Shown piece by piece: positions 61,101 through 62,659 of a DNA stretch of 64,000 bases. Both the position numbers and the translations under genes were made by a program. Every line of letters begins with the position of its first letter. Position 1 is the stretch's first letter. A model generated the notes under the pieces. The model worked only from the letters and a program-made list of their open reading frames with translations, was not told the DNA's origin and made no database searches. The DNA is from Diploptera punctata. Its lineage: Eukaryota; Arthropoda; Insecta; Blattodea; Blaberidae. The stretch covers positions 434,001 to 498,000 of the forward strand of contig JASPKZ010010273.1 in NCBI GenBank assembly GCA_030220185.1, in the 5' to 3' direction.

Positions 61101-62088
61101 ACTTATTTTGATCATATTAATAGATTTAGCTTCTTAATATTAATTTAATAAACTCCGACTTTTGAAATGAGCCTTTGACATACTAAGGGCATAAGGAAAG
61201 CCGATGCCATAAGACAAAATAAGATTACCCCATGGACATACTAGGAGCACAAGGAAATCTGATATCAATGGCTTATTTCAAACAGTTGTAATTTAGTTGA
61301 GAATCAGGGTTATAGTCTCTGAAACAATTATTTTGATTATGACCATTCTCACAAGCACCATTTGTGAACCATTTCTACGCCGTGGCATGCCAGCGTAAGT
61401 TTTGAAATAGCATTTCCTCTATTTCTGATGGTGTGGTTATACCGCCATTACTCGGTCCTCATAGCCTCATTTGTAAAAGCAAGTTGCACCACGAGCAGGT
61501 TGAGGTTGAGATTTGGATAGGAGAGGTTATGGAAAGCACTTCACTATCCTTTGCAACCCAAACATTTATATAAAATAGGAATCTACATGAATCCAAATTG
61601 TCCTCTATGCAACAAAGACGAAGAAATGAACAAAGAACATCTACAAACCTGTGAAGTATTACCTGTTGGATCCACCATAGAGAAATATTGGAGAGCAAGA
61701 ACGCTAATGGCTTCATTGCCAAGGCCCAGCATTTGAAAACAACAACATGTAAAGATTCTGATTCATATTTTTACTTTATGCTATAACATATTTTTTGTAC
61801 AGGTAACAGCTAAACCTGCAAGTAAATGGCATTTTAATCTTCAAACAAAAACACCAATAATCCTGGGAACTGTACCTTTGGCATCGTACCAGCCACCTAT
61901 AGCTCCACCACAGGAAAAGCCTGCAGGAGAGATTAATGGAGGACCAGATGGAGTTCCAGCTGAAAATATGGGTGGAGTTCAGCCTCATGCAGGGGACCCT
62001 GGTGCAGCATGGAATTTGCCACCCACTGATCCTAATGCACCAACTCCACAACCAGGAGCTCCAACACAGTCCCTGTATCCTGATTTAC
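17611..62088 (+). CDS. Alpha-arrestin (arrestin domain-containing protein), 6 exons, 3' end outside window
   Basis: Six exons (17611-17725, 23969-24184, 45048-45258, 49866-50048, 53138-53326, 61803-62088) join into one arrestin-fold protein. The start context is [12 protein letters not shown] followed by the [11 protein letters not shown] strand typical of alpha-arrestin N-domains. The GEANVHWSE segment, the [14 protein letters not shown] segment with its RPW, a CCW-containing linker before the C-domain, PGQDIPV and the IPPLPPS strand follow in family order. Exon 6 ends in a Pro-rich tail at YPDL, where related proteins carry PPxY motifs; that part is beyond the window. Alpha-arrestins are adaptors that link NEDD4-type ubiquitin ligases to membrane cargo. 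Introns are about 6.2, 20.9, 4.6, 3.1 and 8.5 kb, filled with PLEs and SINEs. Exon 3 as given carries a one-base deletion. Subfamily assignment is not attempted. Confidence 0.9.
18230..18680. repeat. Copy of the unclassified dispersed repeat
   Basis: Shares the modules GCAATGATTTCTTCAAAGTTC, GTTAGGTTCC, TTAGGAAGAGG and two TGTGG-TCCTATCTAG-type blocks with 15080-16560. Confidence 0.55.
18740..19091 (-). pseudogene. Penelope-like element, family D, left arm fragment
   Basis: Minus strand: [35 protein letters not shown] and [13 protein letters not shown], stopping at 18740 in LDLTV. It is joined head-to-head with 19092-19915. Confidence 0.72.
19092..19920 (+). pseudogene. Penelope-like element, family D, including RT C-terminal segment
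   Basis: Starts further upstream than most copies: [18 protein letters not shown] matches the region just after the PLE RT palm. It continues [34 protein letters not shown], then the GIY-YIG region with frameshifts, [30 protein letters not shown] and two [12 protein letters not shown] repeats. Ends in a family D ribozyme and CATGAGGTAAGAAG. Confidence 0.76.
19848..19884 (+). ncRNA. Hammerhead-like motif, PLE family D (GAUA core)
   Basis: Core CUGACGA (19852-19858), U, two-base helix II GG/CC with loop UCG, GAUA, CUGCGG, UA. Helix I ACAG no longer pairs CCGU. Probably inactive. Confidence 0.42.
20054..20215 (+). mobile_element. tRNA-headed SINE (CCGCTGTGGTCTCG family), 3'-truncated
   Basis: CACCGCTGTGGTCTCGAGGT, GCCTTGTCATGCAGC, B-box GGATTCGATTCCC, GTGAGGTTTTTTAAGG and TTCCTCACCTGTAAGAC. 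Confidence 0.68.
20640..20975 (+). mobile_element. Old copy of tRNA-Leu/Ser-like SINE
   Basis: Diverged copy of the elements at 29227-29580 and 46551-46895: CTATGGGACTTGTGCTGG, GACTGGTGCCCACCCAGTAT, GTAGCTCCAGGTT, CACATGTGGATGTGAAG. The 5' head is worn. Confidence 0.68.
21395..21995 (-). mobile_element. Two tandem tRNA-headed SINE units plus an inverted fragment
   Basis: Minus-strand tRNA-like heads at about 21418-21491 and 21726-21800, roughly 307 bp apart, each followed by the GCCATTTGCAAAGATAG body or part of it. At about 21875 the sequence switches to the plus strand (CTTTCTGGGCCAAAGTCCCA ... CTCTTCAAATATA), so the array ends in an inversion. Confidence 0.72.
22018..22060. repeat. Poly-T tract
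   Basis: A run of about 20 T, likely the tail of a minus-strand retroelement or a simple repeat. Confidence 0.6.
22565..22665 (-). repeat. PLE family E terminus
   Basis: Minus strand: hammerhead-like core, AGAAGACTGG-type helix, GGATATGAGGTGAGG. Same terminus as 50255-50640. No coding part. Confidence 0.6.
22597..22655 (-). ncRNA. Hammerhead-like motif, PLE family E, G12 mutated
   Basis: Minus strand: helix I AUUA/UAAU; canonical core CUGAUGA (22649-22643); extra U; helix II GAAAC/GUUUU; AAAA for GAAA; CUGGG, UU. Helix pairing is good but G12 is A. Confidence 0.5.
22890..23480. repeat. Copy of the unclassified dispersed repeat
   Basis: Collinear with 15770-16110 at clearly recognisable similarity, followed by CACAGCTACG and CTCTATAAACC modules shared with 16390-16510. 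Confidence 0.6.
23750..23885. repeat. PLE family A terminus, near-perfect palindrome
   Basis: Arms 23754-23793 and 23813-23855 are inverted copies (TTGATTTTTAGCAGAC with GTCTGCTAAAAATCAA; CTAACTGTGTGACATTC with GAATGTCGCACAGTTAG). It lies 84 bp before arrestin exon 2. Confidence 0.7.
23803..23850 (+). ncRNA. Hammerhead-like motif, PLE family A variant
   Basis: Helix I GCA/UGC (23806-23808, 23844-23846); core UCGAGAA; extra U; helix II GUCGC/GCGAU around ACAGUUA; GAAA (23834-23837); CUGG; triplet GUC. U4 has become C. Confidence 0.5.
23969..24184 (+). CDS. Alpha-arrestin exon 2
   Basis: Acceptor TGTTTCAG ends at 23968 and donor GTAAGT follows 24184. It completes the split Gly codon and encodes [15 protein letters not shown], then a low-complexity Ala/Thr/Gly/Ser insertion (about residues 62-88), then [11 protein letters not shown]. 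216 nt, so phase 1 is kept. The insertion lies where alpha-arrestins vary in length. Confidence 0.9.
24681..25030 (+). mobile_element. Old copy of tRNA-Leu/Ser-like SINE
   Basis: CAGAGCTATGGGACTAGTGC, B-box GGTTCGAGTCC, GGCCAGTATGG, CCCACCCAGTATC, CACCCTTATACTGGCTGG. Diverged from the young copies. Confidence 0.68.
25137..25220. repeat. (CT)n(AT)n microsatellite
   Basis: About 15 CT units run directly into about 25 AT units. Confidence 0.9.
25680..25870. repeat. PLE terminus, palindrome with ribozyme in the centre
   Basis: Arms of about 50 bp (25729-25778 and 25803-25855) are nearly perfect inverted copies ending in TACCTCAATATTAATG / CATTAATATTGAGGTA. The hammerhead core occupies the spacer. 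A relic of the same family is at 1180-1320. Confidence 0.7.
25770..25815 (+). ncRNA. Hammerhead-like motif between palindrome arms
   Basis: Core CUGACGA (25777-25783), extra U, helix II AAAAC/GUUUU around AGAAUU, GAAA (25801-25804), self-complementary helix III CAUG, triplet GUC ending 25810. Catalytic bases are canonical, but helix I pairs at only one base here. Confidence 0.55.
26728..27030 (+). mobile_element. Full-length tRNA-headed SINE (GCCGTAGCGTAGTGG family)
   Basis: Head GCCGTAGCGTAGTGGTTAAG, B-box GGGTTCAAGTCCC, body CCTCTAACGGAAATGAGTAC, end TGGGATCACTTTACTTAC. ACTTACAACAAG occurs immediately before and after. The body is much richer in G+C than the flanks. Confidence 0.85.
27430..27645 (-). 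mobile_element. tRNA-headed SINE (CCGCTGTGGTCTCG family)
   Basis: Minus strand: CTCGAGGTAGCATGCTGCC, TTGTCACGCAGCAGGCC, B-box GGTTTGATTCCC, GTGAGGTTTTTATCGGGG, CCTCACCTGTAAGATAAAT, then a GATGATGATG tract. Confidence 0.72.
27765..28110. repeat. Inverted pair of tRNA-headed SINEs, arms almost identical
   Basis: The minus-strand unit (27765-27895) and plus-strand unit (27925-28051) mirror each other with no difference I could find over about 125 bp. Each holds a 73-nt tRNA-like sequence (27863-27791 and 27959-28031) with intact A-box TAGCTCAGTTGG and B-box GGTTCGAGTCC. Spacer about 30 bp. Near-identity suggests recent origin or gene conversion. Confidence 0.8.
27959..28031 (+). other. tRNA-like sequence (SINE head), best-preserved copy
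   Basis: Acceptor, D-arm GCTC/GAGC and T-arm CCGGG/CCCGG form. The anticodon arm would be six pairs, CTTGGC/GCCAAG, with loop CCGGAAA; position 33 is C rather than U and no discriminator base fits. It is a SINE head with working-looking pol III boxes rather than a standard tRNA gene. Confidence 0.6.
28100..28206. repeat. (AAT)n / (ATT)n microsatellite
   Basis: AAT units turn into about 24 ATT units and then back into AAT units, so the tract is itself an inverted repeat able to form a hairpin. Confidence 0.9.
28441..28525 (-). repeat. tRNA-like fragment
   Basis: Minus strand: AGCTTAGCTCAGTGCTTAG (A-box like) and ATAGGTTTGATTCCCAG (B-box like). No tail recognised. Confidence 0.45.
29227..29580 (+). 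mobile_element. Young tRNA-Leu/Ser-like SINE
   Basis: Head GCCGAGCGGTTAAGG (class II tRNA-type D-arm), B-box GGTTCGAGTCTC, long unique body ending CAATCGGATCGG. GGAACTATAACAG is duplicated on both sides. Nearly identical to 46551-46895. Confidence 0.85.
29640..29990 (-). pseudogene. Possible hAT-type (ZMYM1-like) transposase fragment
   Basis: Minus strand, broken: [48 protein letters not shown]. The 'WNAV ... SQTLVxRGPxQI' pattern resembles proteins related to ZMYM1/TTF-domain hAT transposases. Weak. Confidence 0.4.
30800..31250 (-). pseudogene. Non-LTR retrotransposon C-terminal fragment
   Basis: Minus strand: [66 protein letters not shown] and [11 protein letters not shown]. This is the C-terminus following RT in widespread insect LINE-like elements (GRPRxRWEDNI ... 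AQDRDxWR). Contains at least one stop. Confidence 0.72.
31599..31870 (+). mobile_element. tRNA-headed SINE (CCGCTGTGGTCTCG family), worn
   Basis: CACCGCTGTGGTCCGAAGTA, CTGCCTTGTCAAAC, GTTTTTCCTCACCTGTCAGAC, then GGATTAAGGCCTTTCCTGGC and a TCATCATCATCG tract, the same order as 7772-7380. Confidence 0.66.
31871..32735. other. AT-rich stretch without recognised feature
   Basis: Apart from ATACCTCATAGTG and ATAGTGTTACTTCCTAGA near 32500-32553, which resemble PLE tail sequence, nothing was recognised. Confidence 0.45.
32781..32822 (-). ncRNA. Hammerhead ribozyme motif, canonical core, PLE family G
   Basis: Minus strand: helix I UUCUG with CAGAG (about five pairs with a final U-G); core CUGAUGA (32816-32810); extra U; helix II GGGA/UCCC with loop CAAG; GAAA (32796-32793); GCC; UA, with the cut predicted between 32788 and 32787. 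All invariant bases are present. Sister copy 51646-51690 has helix III GCGC. Confidence 0.68.
32942..32987. mobile_element. 46-bp SINE-tail micro-insertion with duplication
   Basis: ATGTTTTTATTATTGATTT and TTCTCACTGAAAGATAAT are the tail of the GCCTCGGTAGCTCAG SINE. TTCTACCAGTATG stands on both sides (32929-32941, 32988-33000). It split the family G PLE. Confidence 0.75.
34040..34310 (-). pseudogene. PLE family A, left arm of a palindrome
   Basis: Minus strand: [17 protein letters not shown] and [19 protein letters not shown], then the ribozyme and GAAGTATGAGGTGAGTC. Only the C-terminal end of the ORF is present. Confidence 0.72.
34084..34132 (-). ncRNA. Hammerhead-like motif, PLE family A (U3/A8 core)
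   Basis: Minus strand: helix I GCA/UGC; core UUGAGAA (34123-34117); extra U; helix II UCAC/GUGA; GAAA (34098-34095); self-complementary helix III UCCGGA (34094-34089); triplet AUC with the cut between 34087 and 34086. Confidence 0.58.
34311..34640 (+). pseudogene. PLE family A, right arm of the palindrome
   Basis: Mirror of 34040-34310, starting at ELTIWGKN; reads [30 protein letters not shown]; then ribozyme, TATGAGGTGAG and ACCTCATAGTGTTATTTCC. Confidence 0.72.
34494..34548 (+). ncRNA. Hammerhead-like motif, PLE family A (U3/A8 core)
   Basis: GCA/UGC helix I (34498-34500, 34538-34540); core UUGAGAA (34501-34507); U; helix II UCAC/GUGA; GAAA (34526-34529); UUCAGA; UC with the cut after 34537. 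Helix III has lost its symmetry relative to the left arm. Confidence 0.52.
35050..35275. repeat. PLE family D termini, short inverted pair
   Basis: Left arm AATGAGGTTTTCTTAATACG, AATTCTTCTTAC; right arm TATGAGGTAAGAATTC. Only the ribozyme region and tail remain. Confidence 0.6.
35164..35210 (+). ncRNA. Hammerhead-like motif, PLE family D, best paired (GAUA core)
   Basis: Helix I ACAG/CUGU (35164-35167, 35206-35209); core CUGACGA (35168-35174); extra U; helix II GGGAAU/AUUUCC (six pairs); GAUA (35194-35197); self-complementary CUGCAG; UU. Only position 14 departs from consensus. Confidence 0.52.
35510..37310. repeat. 302-bp tandem array of tRNA-like units, inverted in its middle
   Basis: Seven units: three on the minus strand (tRNA-like parts 35579-35651, 35881-35953, 36183-36252) and four on the plus strand (36305-36377, 36608-36680, 36910-36982, 37212-37284). 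Starts are 302 or 303 bp apart. Units differ at only a few bases. The strand switch is at about 36252, where the third minus tRNA-like unit is cut inside its acceptor arm. The rest of each unit is the SINE body (ATTTGCAAAGATAGAAGC; GTCTTCTTAATATAGGAG). Open frames in the units are by-products. Confidence 0.9.
36910..36982 (+). other. tRNA-like unit of the array (representative)
   Basis: Acceptor GCTCAGG/TCTGAGC, D-arm GCTC/GAGC, T-arm CCGGG/CCCGG with TTCAAGT loop: a good cloverleaf. The anticodon stem CTTGG/CCAAG leaves a nine-base loop ACTAGAAAA, or a six-pair stem with an A-A mismatch and loop CTAGAAA. A- and B-boxes are intact and no T-run terminator directly follows, since the tail GTATAATTTTTCTC comes after. 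Confidence 0.55.
37300..37625. repeat. Inverted pair of a second tRNA-headed SINE type
   Basis: Minus unit 37310-37400 (GGTAGCTCAGTGGTCAGTG, GGTTCAAATTCCAATTC on the minus strand) and plus unit 37525-37620 (GCCTGGTAGCAGTGGTCAGA, GAGTTCAAATCCCATT). Both end in the TTTTTCTCTTCAAATAT tail. The heads differ from the array but the tail is the same. Confidence 0.6.
37626..39890. other. AT-rich intron stretch without recognised feature
   Basis: No exon, RNA gene or repeat with a protein or tRNA part was recognised in this part of arrestin intron 2. Confidence 0.45.
39895..40455 (-). pseudogene. Penelope-like element, family C, most intact GIY-YIG domain
   Basis: One open minus-strand frame of 149 codons (40429-39980): [74 protein letters not shown], then PDGN repeats. 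GIY, YIG, Arg, His and Glu of the nuclease are all present. The RT and everything before residue 1 is missing, so it is a 5'-truncated copy, not a gene. Confidence 0.82.
39951..39998 (-). ncRNA. Hammerhead-like motif, PLE family C (U3/A8 core)
   Basis: Same as 8733-8780: helix I GCGG/CCGU, core UUGAAAA (39993-39987), U, helix II AAUGA/UCAUU, GAAA, self-complementary ACUAUAGU, UA. Helix II differs by a compensated base (U-G to U-A type change) from the copy at 8733. Confidence 0.58.
40680..41190. repeat. Inverted pair of tRNA-headed SINEs (GCCTCGGTAGCTCAG family)
   Basis: Minus unit (tRNA-like part about 40783-40710) with body to 40995, then the plus strand from 41005: GCAAAGATAGAAGCAAAGGC, head 41099-41171. 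Older than the pair at 27765. Confidence 0.72.
41330..42131 (-). pseudogene. Penelope-like element, family D, left arm of a palindrome
   Basis: Minus strand: [57 protein letters not shown], then a two-base frameshift in a TATATATA run, [50 protein letters not shown], three S(F/L)[10 protein letters not shown] repeats, and the family D end. Confidence 0.8.
41422..41468 (-). ncRNA. Hammerhead-like relic, PLE family D
   Basis: Minus strand: helix I ACAG/CUGU; core CUGACAA (G8 to A without change at C3); GAUA; CUGCAG; UG, with G at 17. Probably dead. Confidence 0.42.
42132..42715 (+). pseudogene. Penelope-like element, family D, right arm of the palindrome
   Basis: Mirror of 41330-42131. [35 protein letters not shown] (one frame change in a TA run), [44 protein letters not shown], three TPDGSLEN repeats to the stop at 42649-42651. 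Shorter at its 5' end than the left arm. Confidence 0.8.
42601..42646 (+). ncRNA. Hammerhead-like relic, PLE family D
   Basis: Helix I AUAG/CUAU, a compensated change from ACAG/CUGU; core CUGAGGA (42605-42611); GAUA; CUGCAG; UG. Helix II is weak. Confidence 0.43.
43102..43152 (-). ncRNA. Hammerhead ribozyme motif, canonical core, left arm
   Basis: Minus strand: helix I GAC-G-AUA with UAU-A-GUC (six of seven pairs); core CUGAGGA (43145-43139); extra U; helix II GGAACA/UGUUCC; GAAA (43118-43115); self-complementary CUAG; UU with the cut between 43109 and 43108. Confidence 0.7.
43300..43350 (+). ncRNA. Hammerhead ribozyme motif, canonical core, right arm
   Basis: Helix I GAC-G-AUA (43300-43306) with UAU-A-GUC (43344-43350); core CUGAGGA (43307-43313); extra U; helix II GGAACA/UGUUCC (43315-43320, 43328-43333) around GAAACUA; GAAA (43334-43337); CUAG (43338-43341); UU, cut predicted between 43343 and 43344. 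No invariant base is missing. Confidence 0.72.
43431..45047. other. AT-rich intron stretch, only a SINE-tail scrap recognised
   Basis: CACTTCTCACTGAATGAAAA and TTTTTCTCTTCAAATAAAG near 43980-44030 are SINE tail sequence. Nothing else was recognised before exon 3. Confidence 0.45.
45048..45258 (+). CDS. Alpha-arrestin exon 3, with a one-base frameshift
   Basis: Acceptor ATTACAG ends at 45047; donor GTAGGA follows 45258. The frame entered from exon 2 reads [14 protein letters not shown] and PPNLPSS, then changes frame at the TTT run at 45124-45126 and meets a stop about 12 codons on. The family-conserved [16 protein letters not shown] continues in the next frame. The exon is 211 nt; 212 would restore phase 0 into exon 4. 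This indicates loss of one T, either an assembly error in a homopolymer or a real null allele. Confidence 0.85.
45458..45680 (+). repeat. tRNA-headed SINE-like sequence
   Basis: AGCTCCATGGTACAAGCAGT and TAGACACTTGCCCTCCACTT look like D- and anticodon-arm parts and GAGTCCCAAGTTCACATC a worn B-box region. Body GGATGGGTTTTTCTCAGTAG. No duplication was found. Confidence 0.45.
46188..47057 (+). mobile_element. Non-autonomous Helitron/Helentron-like element carrying a SINE
   Basis: Starts TCTTAATATATAAAAATTG, continues GTCCGCGATGGAATCCTAAA and TACTGAACCGATTTTAATAA, a leader seen in insect Helitron-class elements, and ends with a short hairpin (GCCAC ... GTGGC) followed by GGGACTTCTAG then T. This fits 5' TC, 3' hairpin plus CTAG and an A/T target. 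Internally AATTATCTGTGAGTTCCAT repeats twice (46378-46460). No Rep/helicase ORF. Class call is by ends only. Confidence 0.55.
46551..46895 (+). mobile_element. Young tRNA-Leu/Ser-like SINE nested in the Helitron-like element
   Basis: CGCGCCGTAGCCGAGCGGTT, GGCGCAGAGCTACGGGAC, B-box GGTTCGAGTCTC, end CAATCGGATCGG. Flanked by ATTACTTCAT and ATTATTTCAT. It differs from 29227-29580 at only a handful of positions. Confidence 0.85.
47322..47471 (+). pseudogene. Possible transposon ORF start (MAEGVESF)
   Basis: A 49-codon frame, [17 protein letters not shown] then [20 protein letters not shown], looks like the start of a helix-turn-helix N-terminus of a transposase. It stops early, and the following sequence is broken. 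Identity uncertain. Confidence 0.35.
47850..48115. repeat. PLE family B terminus, short palindrome
   Basis: Inverted arms CCTCATACAATTTCAAA and TTTGAACTTGTATAAGGTGAG with TATGTTCTCCACTC outside. A second terminus-like string, AGGATATAACACTATGAGG, follows at 48082. Confidence 0.65.
47957..48006 (+). ncRNA. Hammerhead ribozyme motif, canonical core, PLE family B
   Basis: Helix I UGA (47960-47962) with UCA (48000-48002); core CUGAAGA (47963-47969); extra U; helix II GAAC/GUUU; GAAA (47987-47990); CCAAUGG; UA with the cut after 47999. Helices are short. Confidence 0.58.
48690..49560 (-). pseudogene. Penelope-like element, frameshifted
   Basis: Minus strand: [62 protein letters not shown], then [36 protein letters not shown] is shifted out of frame. 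It ends in a hammerhead-like motif and AGATGAGGTAATA. Confidence 0.74.
48739..48778 (-). ncRNA. Hammerhead-like motif, G12 mutated
   Basis: Minus strand: core CUGAUGA; extra U; helix II GGAG/CUCC around AUAAG; A then AAAC in place of GAAAC; self-complementary CUGCAG; UA. Helix I is poor. Confidence 0.45.
49866..50048 (+). CDS. Alpha-arrestin exon 4 (start of C-domain)
   Basis: Acceptor TTTTTCAG ends at 49865 and donor GTAAGA follows 50048. 61 whole codons encode [32 protein letters not shown] and IPIREVKC, the linker and first strands of the arrestin C-domain. Phase 0 at both ends. Confidence 0.9.
50328..50386 (-). ncRNA. Hammerhead-like relic, family E left arm
   Basis: Minus strand: core CUGAAUA (G8 lost), helix II GAAGC with weakened partner, GGAAC in place of GAAAC, CUGCAG, UA, UAAU pairing AUUA. 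A decayed version of 50537-50599. Confidence 0.42.
50537..50599 (+). ncRNA. Hammerhead ribozyme motif, fully canonical, PLE family E
   Basis: Helix I has two parts: CAGUC (50537-50541) with GACUG (50595-50599), an internal loop GAG/UAGAA, and GUUA (50545-50548) with UAAU (50586-50589). Core CUGAAGA (50549-50555); extra U; helix II GAAGC/GCUUU around UCUCAAG; GAAA (50574-50577); self-complementary CUGCAG (50578-50583); triplet GUA, cut predicted after 50585. The helix I internal loop opposite a helix II loop is the known layout of active natural type I hammerheads. Confidence 0.75.
51600..51775 (-). repeat. Chimera of PLE families G and E termini
   Basis: Minus strand: family E sequence (GGACCACCAACAGAGG ... 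TTACTGAAGATGAAGCTGCC) runs to about 51690, then switches to family G (GATGATGGGACAAGTCCC ... AAGTTGAGGAGACAG). Two ribozyme regions are fused at their cores. Confidence 0.6.
52754..52850. repeat. Fold-back element, 26-bp perfect arms
   Basis: AATGCCACGAGTGATTTCC plus AAATTAT (52755-52780) is exactly reverse-complementary to 52825-52850. Spacer 44 bp. No transposase and no clear duplication. MITE-like, class unknown. Confidence 0.6.
53138..53326 (+). CDS. Alpha-arrestin exon 5
   Basis: Acceptor TTGTTATAG ends at 53137 and donor GTAAGT follows 53326. 63 codons encode [15 protein letters not shown], the variable loop, and [20 protein letters not shown], the conserved C-domain strand pair. Phase 0 at both ends. 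Confidence 0.9.
54110..54375. repeat. Inverted pair of worn tRNA-headed SINEs
   Basis: Minus unit 54172-54235 and plus unit 54270-54344 (GGTAGAGCATTCGCCTAGAG, GGTTCAAACCCC), each bounded by GAGAAAAATT / TTTTTCTCTTCAAATATA. The minus unit has a deletion in its anticodon region. Confidence 0.62.
54376..57945. other. Intron stretch without recognised feature
   Basis: Low-complexity AT-rich sequence with open frames lacking coding character. CCATATATGGGTTTTCC and a similar string near 55910-55970 form a local repeat. Nothing further was recognised. Confidence 0.45.
58028..58078 (-). ncRNA. Hammerhead-like motif, PLE family F left arm
   Basis: Minus strand: helix I UA/UA plus CUGU/ACAG; core CUGAAGA (58068-58062); a G-rich helix II strand with CCUU; GAAA; self-complementary CAUAUG; triplet GUC. 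Helix II pairs poorly. Confidence 0.5.
58160..58215 (+). ncRNA. Hammerhead-like motif, PLE family F right arm
   Basis: Core CUGAAGA (58167-58173), extra U, weak helix II GG/CC, GAAA (58191-58194), self-complementary CAUAUG (58195-58200), triplet GUC ending 58202. Confidence 0.5.
58640..59620 (+). pseudogene. Pogo/Tigger-class DDE transposase, many frameshifts
   Basis: Fragments in order: [12 protein letters not shown] and [10 protein letters not shown] (N-terminal HTH), [18 protein letters not shown] (CENP-B-type HTH), [12 protein letters not shown] (first catalytic Asp), [19 protein letters not shown] (second), [21 protein letters not shown] and FKANLQ (third acidic block). Order and wording match the pogo DDE_1 family. 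At least six stops or shifts; dead. Confidence 0.8.
59890..60840. repeat. tRNA-headed SINE array: two minus units then one plus unit
   Basis: Minus tRNA-like heads at about 60031-59959 and 60337-60264, then a strand switch at about 60525 and a plus head at 60685-60757. Unit spacing is about 305 bp, the same architecture as 35510-37310 but older. The two strands' bodies (60350-60500 and 60530-60680) are close inverted copies. Confidence 0.78.
60900..61110. repeat. PLE terminus, palindrome
   Basis: Arms 60945-60990 and 61025-61080 are inverted copies (AATTGTAGATTTC with GAAATCTACAA; AGACTA / TAGTCT). Outer ends GACAACTTGCC and GAGATGAGTTGAC. Confidence 0.6.
60961..61010 (-). ncRNA. Hammerhead-like motif with two-part helix I (U3/A8 core)
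   Basis: Minus strand: AGAU (61010-61007) pairs AUCU (60964-60961); GAA pairs UUC (60971-60969) across an AGAA internal loop; core UUGAGAA (61002-60996); extra U; helix II GAUAU/GUAUC; GAAA (60981-60978); UUAG; triplet GUC with the cut between 60972 and 60971. Confidence 0.62.
61551..61739 (+). pseudogene. Non-LTR retrotransposon C-terminal zinc-knuckle fragment
   Basis: [38 protein letters not shown]. The CPLC ... H ... C spacing (C-x2-C, H-x4-C) is the C-terminal knuckle after the RNase H region of jockey/R1-type elements. It ends 64 bp before arrestin exon 6. Confidence 0.65.
61803..62088 (+). CDS. Alpha-arrestin exon 6 (C-domain end and Pro-rich tail)
   Basis: Acceptor TTTTGTACAG ends at 61802; donor GTAAGT follows 62088. 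It encodes [20 protein letters not shown] and LGTVPL, the last C-domain strands, then a Pro/Gly/Asn-rich tail ([20 protein letters not shown]) ending YPDL in phase 1. The next codon, split by the intron, starts with C, which fits a Pro continuing toward a PPxY-type motif downstream. Confidence 0.88.
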
Positions 62089-62214
62089 GTAAGTACCAGA
62101 CATTTTTTACAGTATAATTTACCATTTGTAGGCATGAATAGGACGGATTTATATACTTTAGGCTTCTATGCAATTATACCAATAATATCTTTGTTTAAAC
62201 AACCAGTAAATTAA

Positions 62215-62300
62215 TCAGATTTTGTATATTCTCATATTTAATGTCCTCTCCAGGACTAGTTTGATGAACTTTGCTCATCCTCAACTGGTATCTGACTTGG
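62215..62300 (-). repeat. PLE terminus relic
   Basis: Minus strand: ribozyme-like region, GGAGAGGACATTAAATATGA and GAATATAC. It starts 130 bp after exon 6. Confidence 0.5.
62250..62288 (-). ncRNA. Hammerhead-like relic
   Basis: Minus strand: helix I CCAG/CUGG; core UUGAGGA (62284-62278); U; helix II GAGC/GUUC with loop AAA; AUCAAA in place of GAAA; self-complementary CUAG; triplet GUC. Core damaged. Confidence 0.42.
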
Positions 62301-62659
62301 TCATTTACGTCCTAACGAATATCTAATTTATTTATTTTTAAACTAATTTATAAAATTTGAAGAAAGTTACTATAGGAATATGAACATAATGTGAGTGATT
62401 TATATGACAGCAGATAGAGGCAGGATGTAATGGAAGCACTTACCAATCGCTTGGTTTCTCCACCCTGCTGCATTCCCGAGTTAAGACATCCCAATGCGCC
62501 ACTGTTTATTTCTTTCCTTGTGCTCAGAAAGCCTATGTATAGTATTAATTGTCATGGACATTTTCTGGAGAAAGAGCTCATTTTTGTCCTTGTAACTGTG
62601 GAAGTCCTATGTTTTAGGTGCTATAGTTCCTGAGTTATTAAAACTCTTTTATATATTAG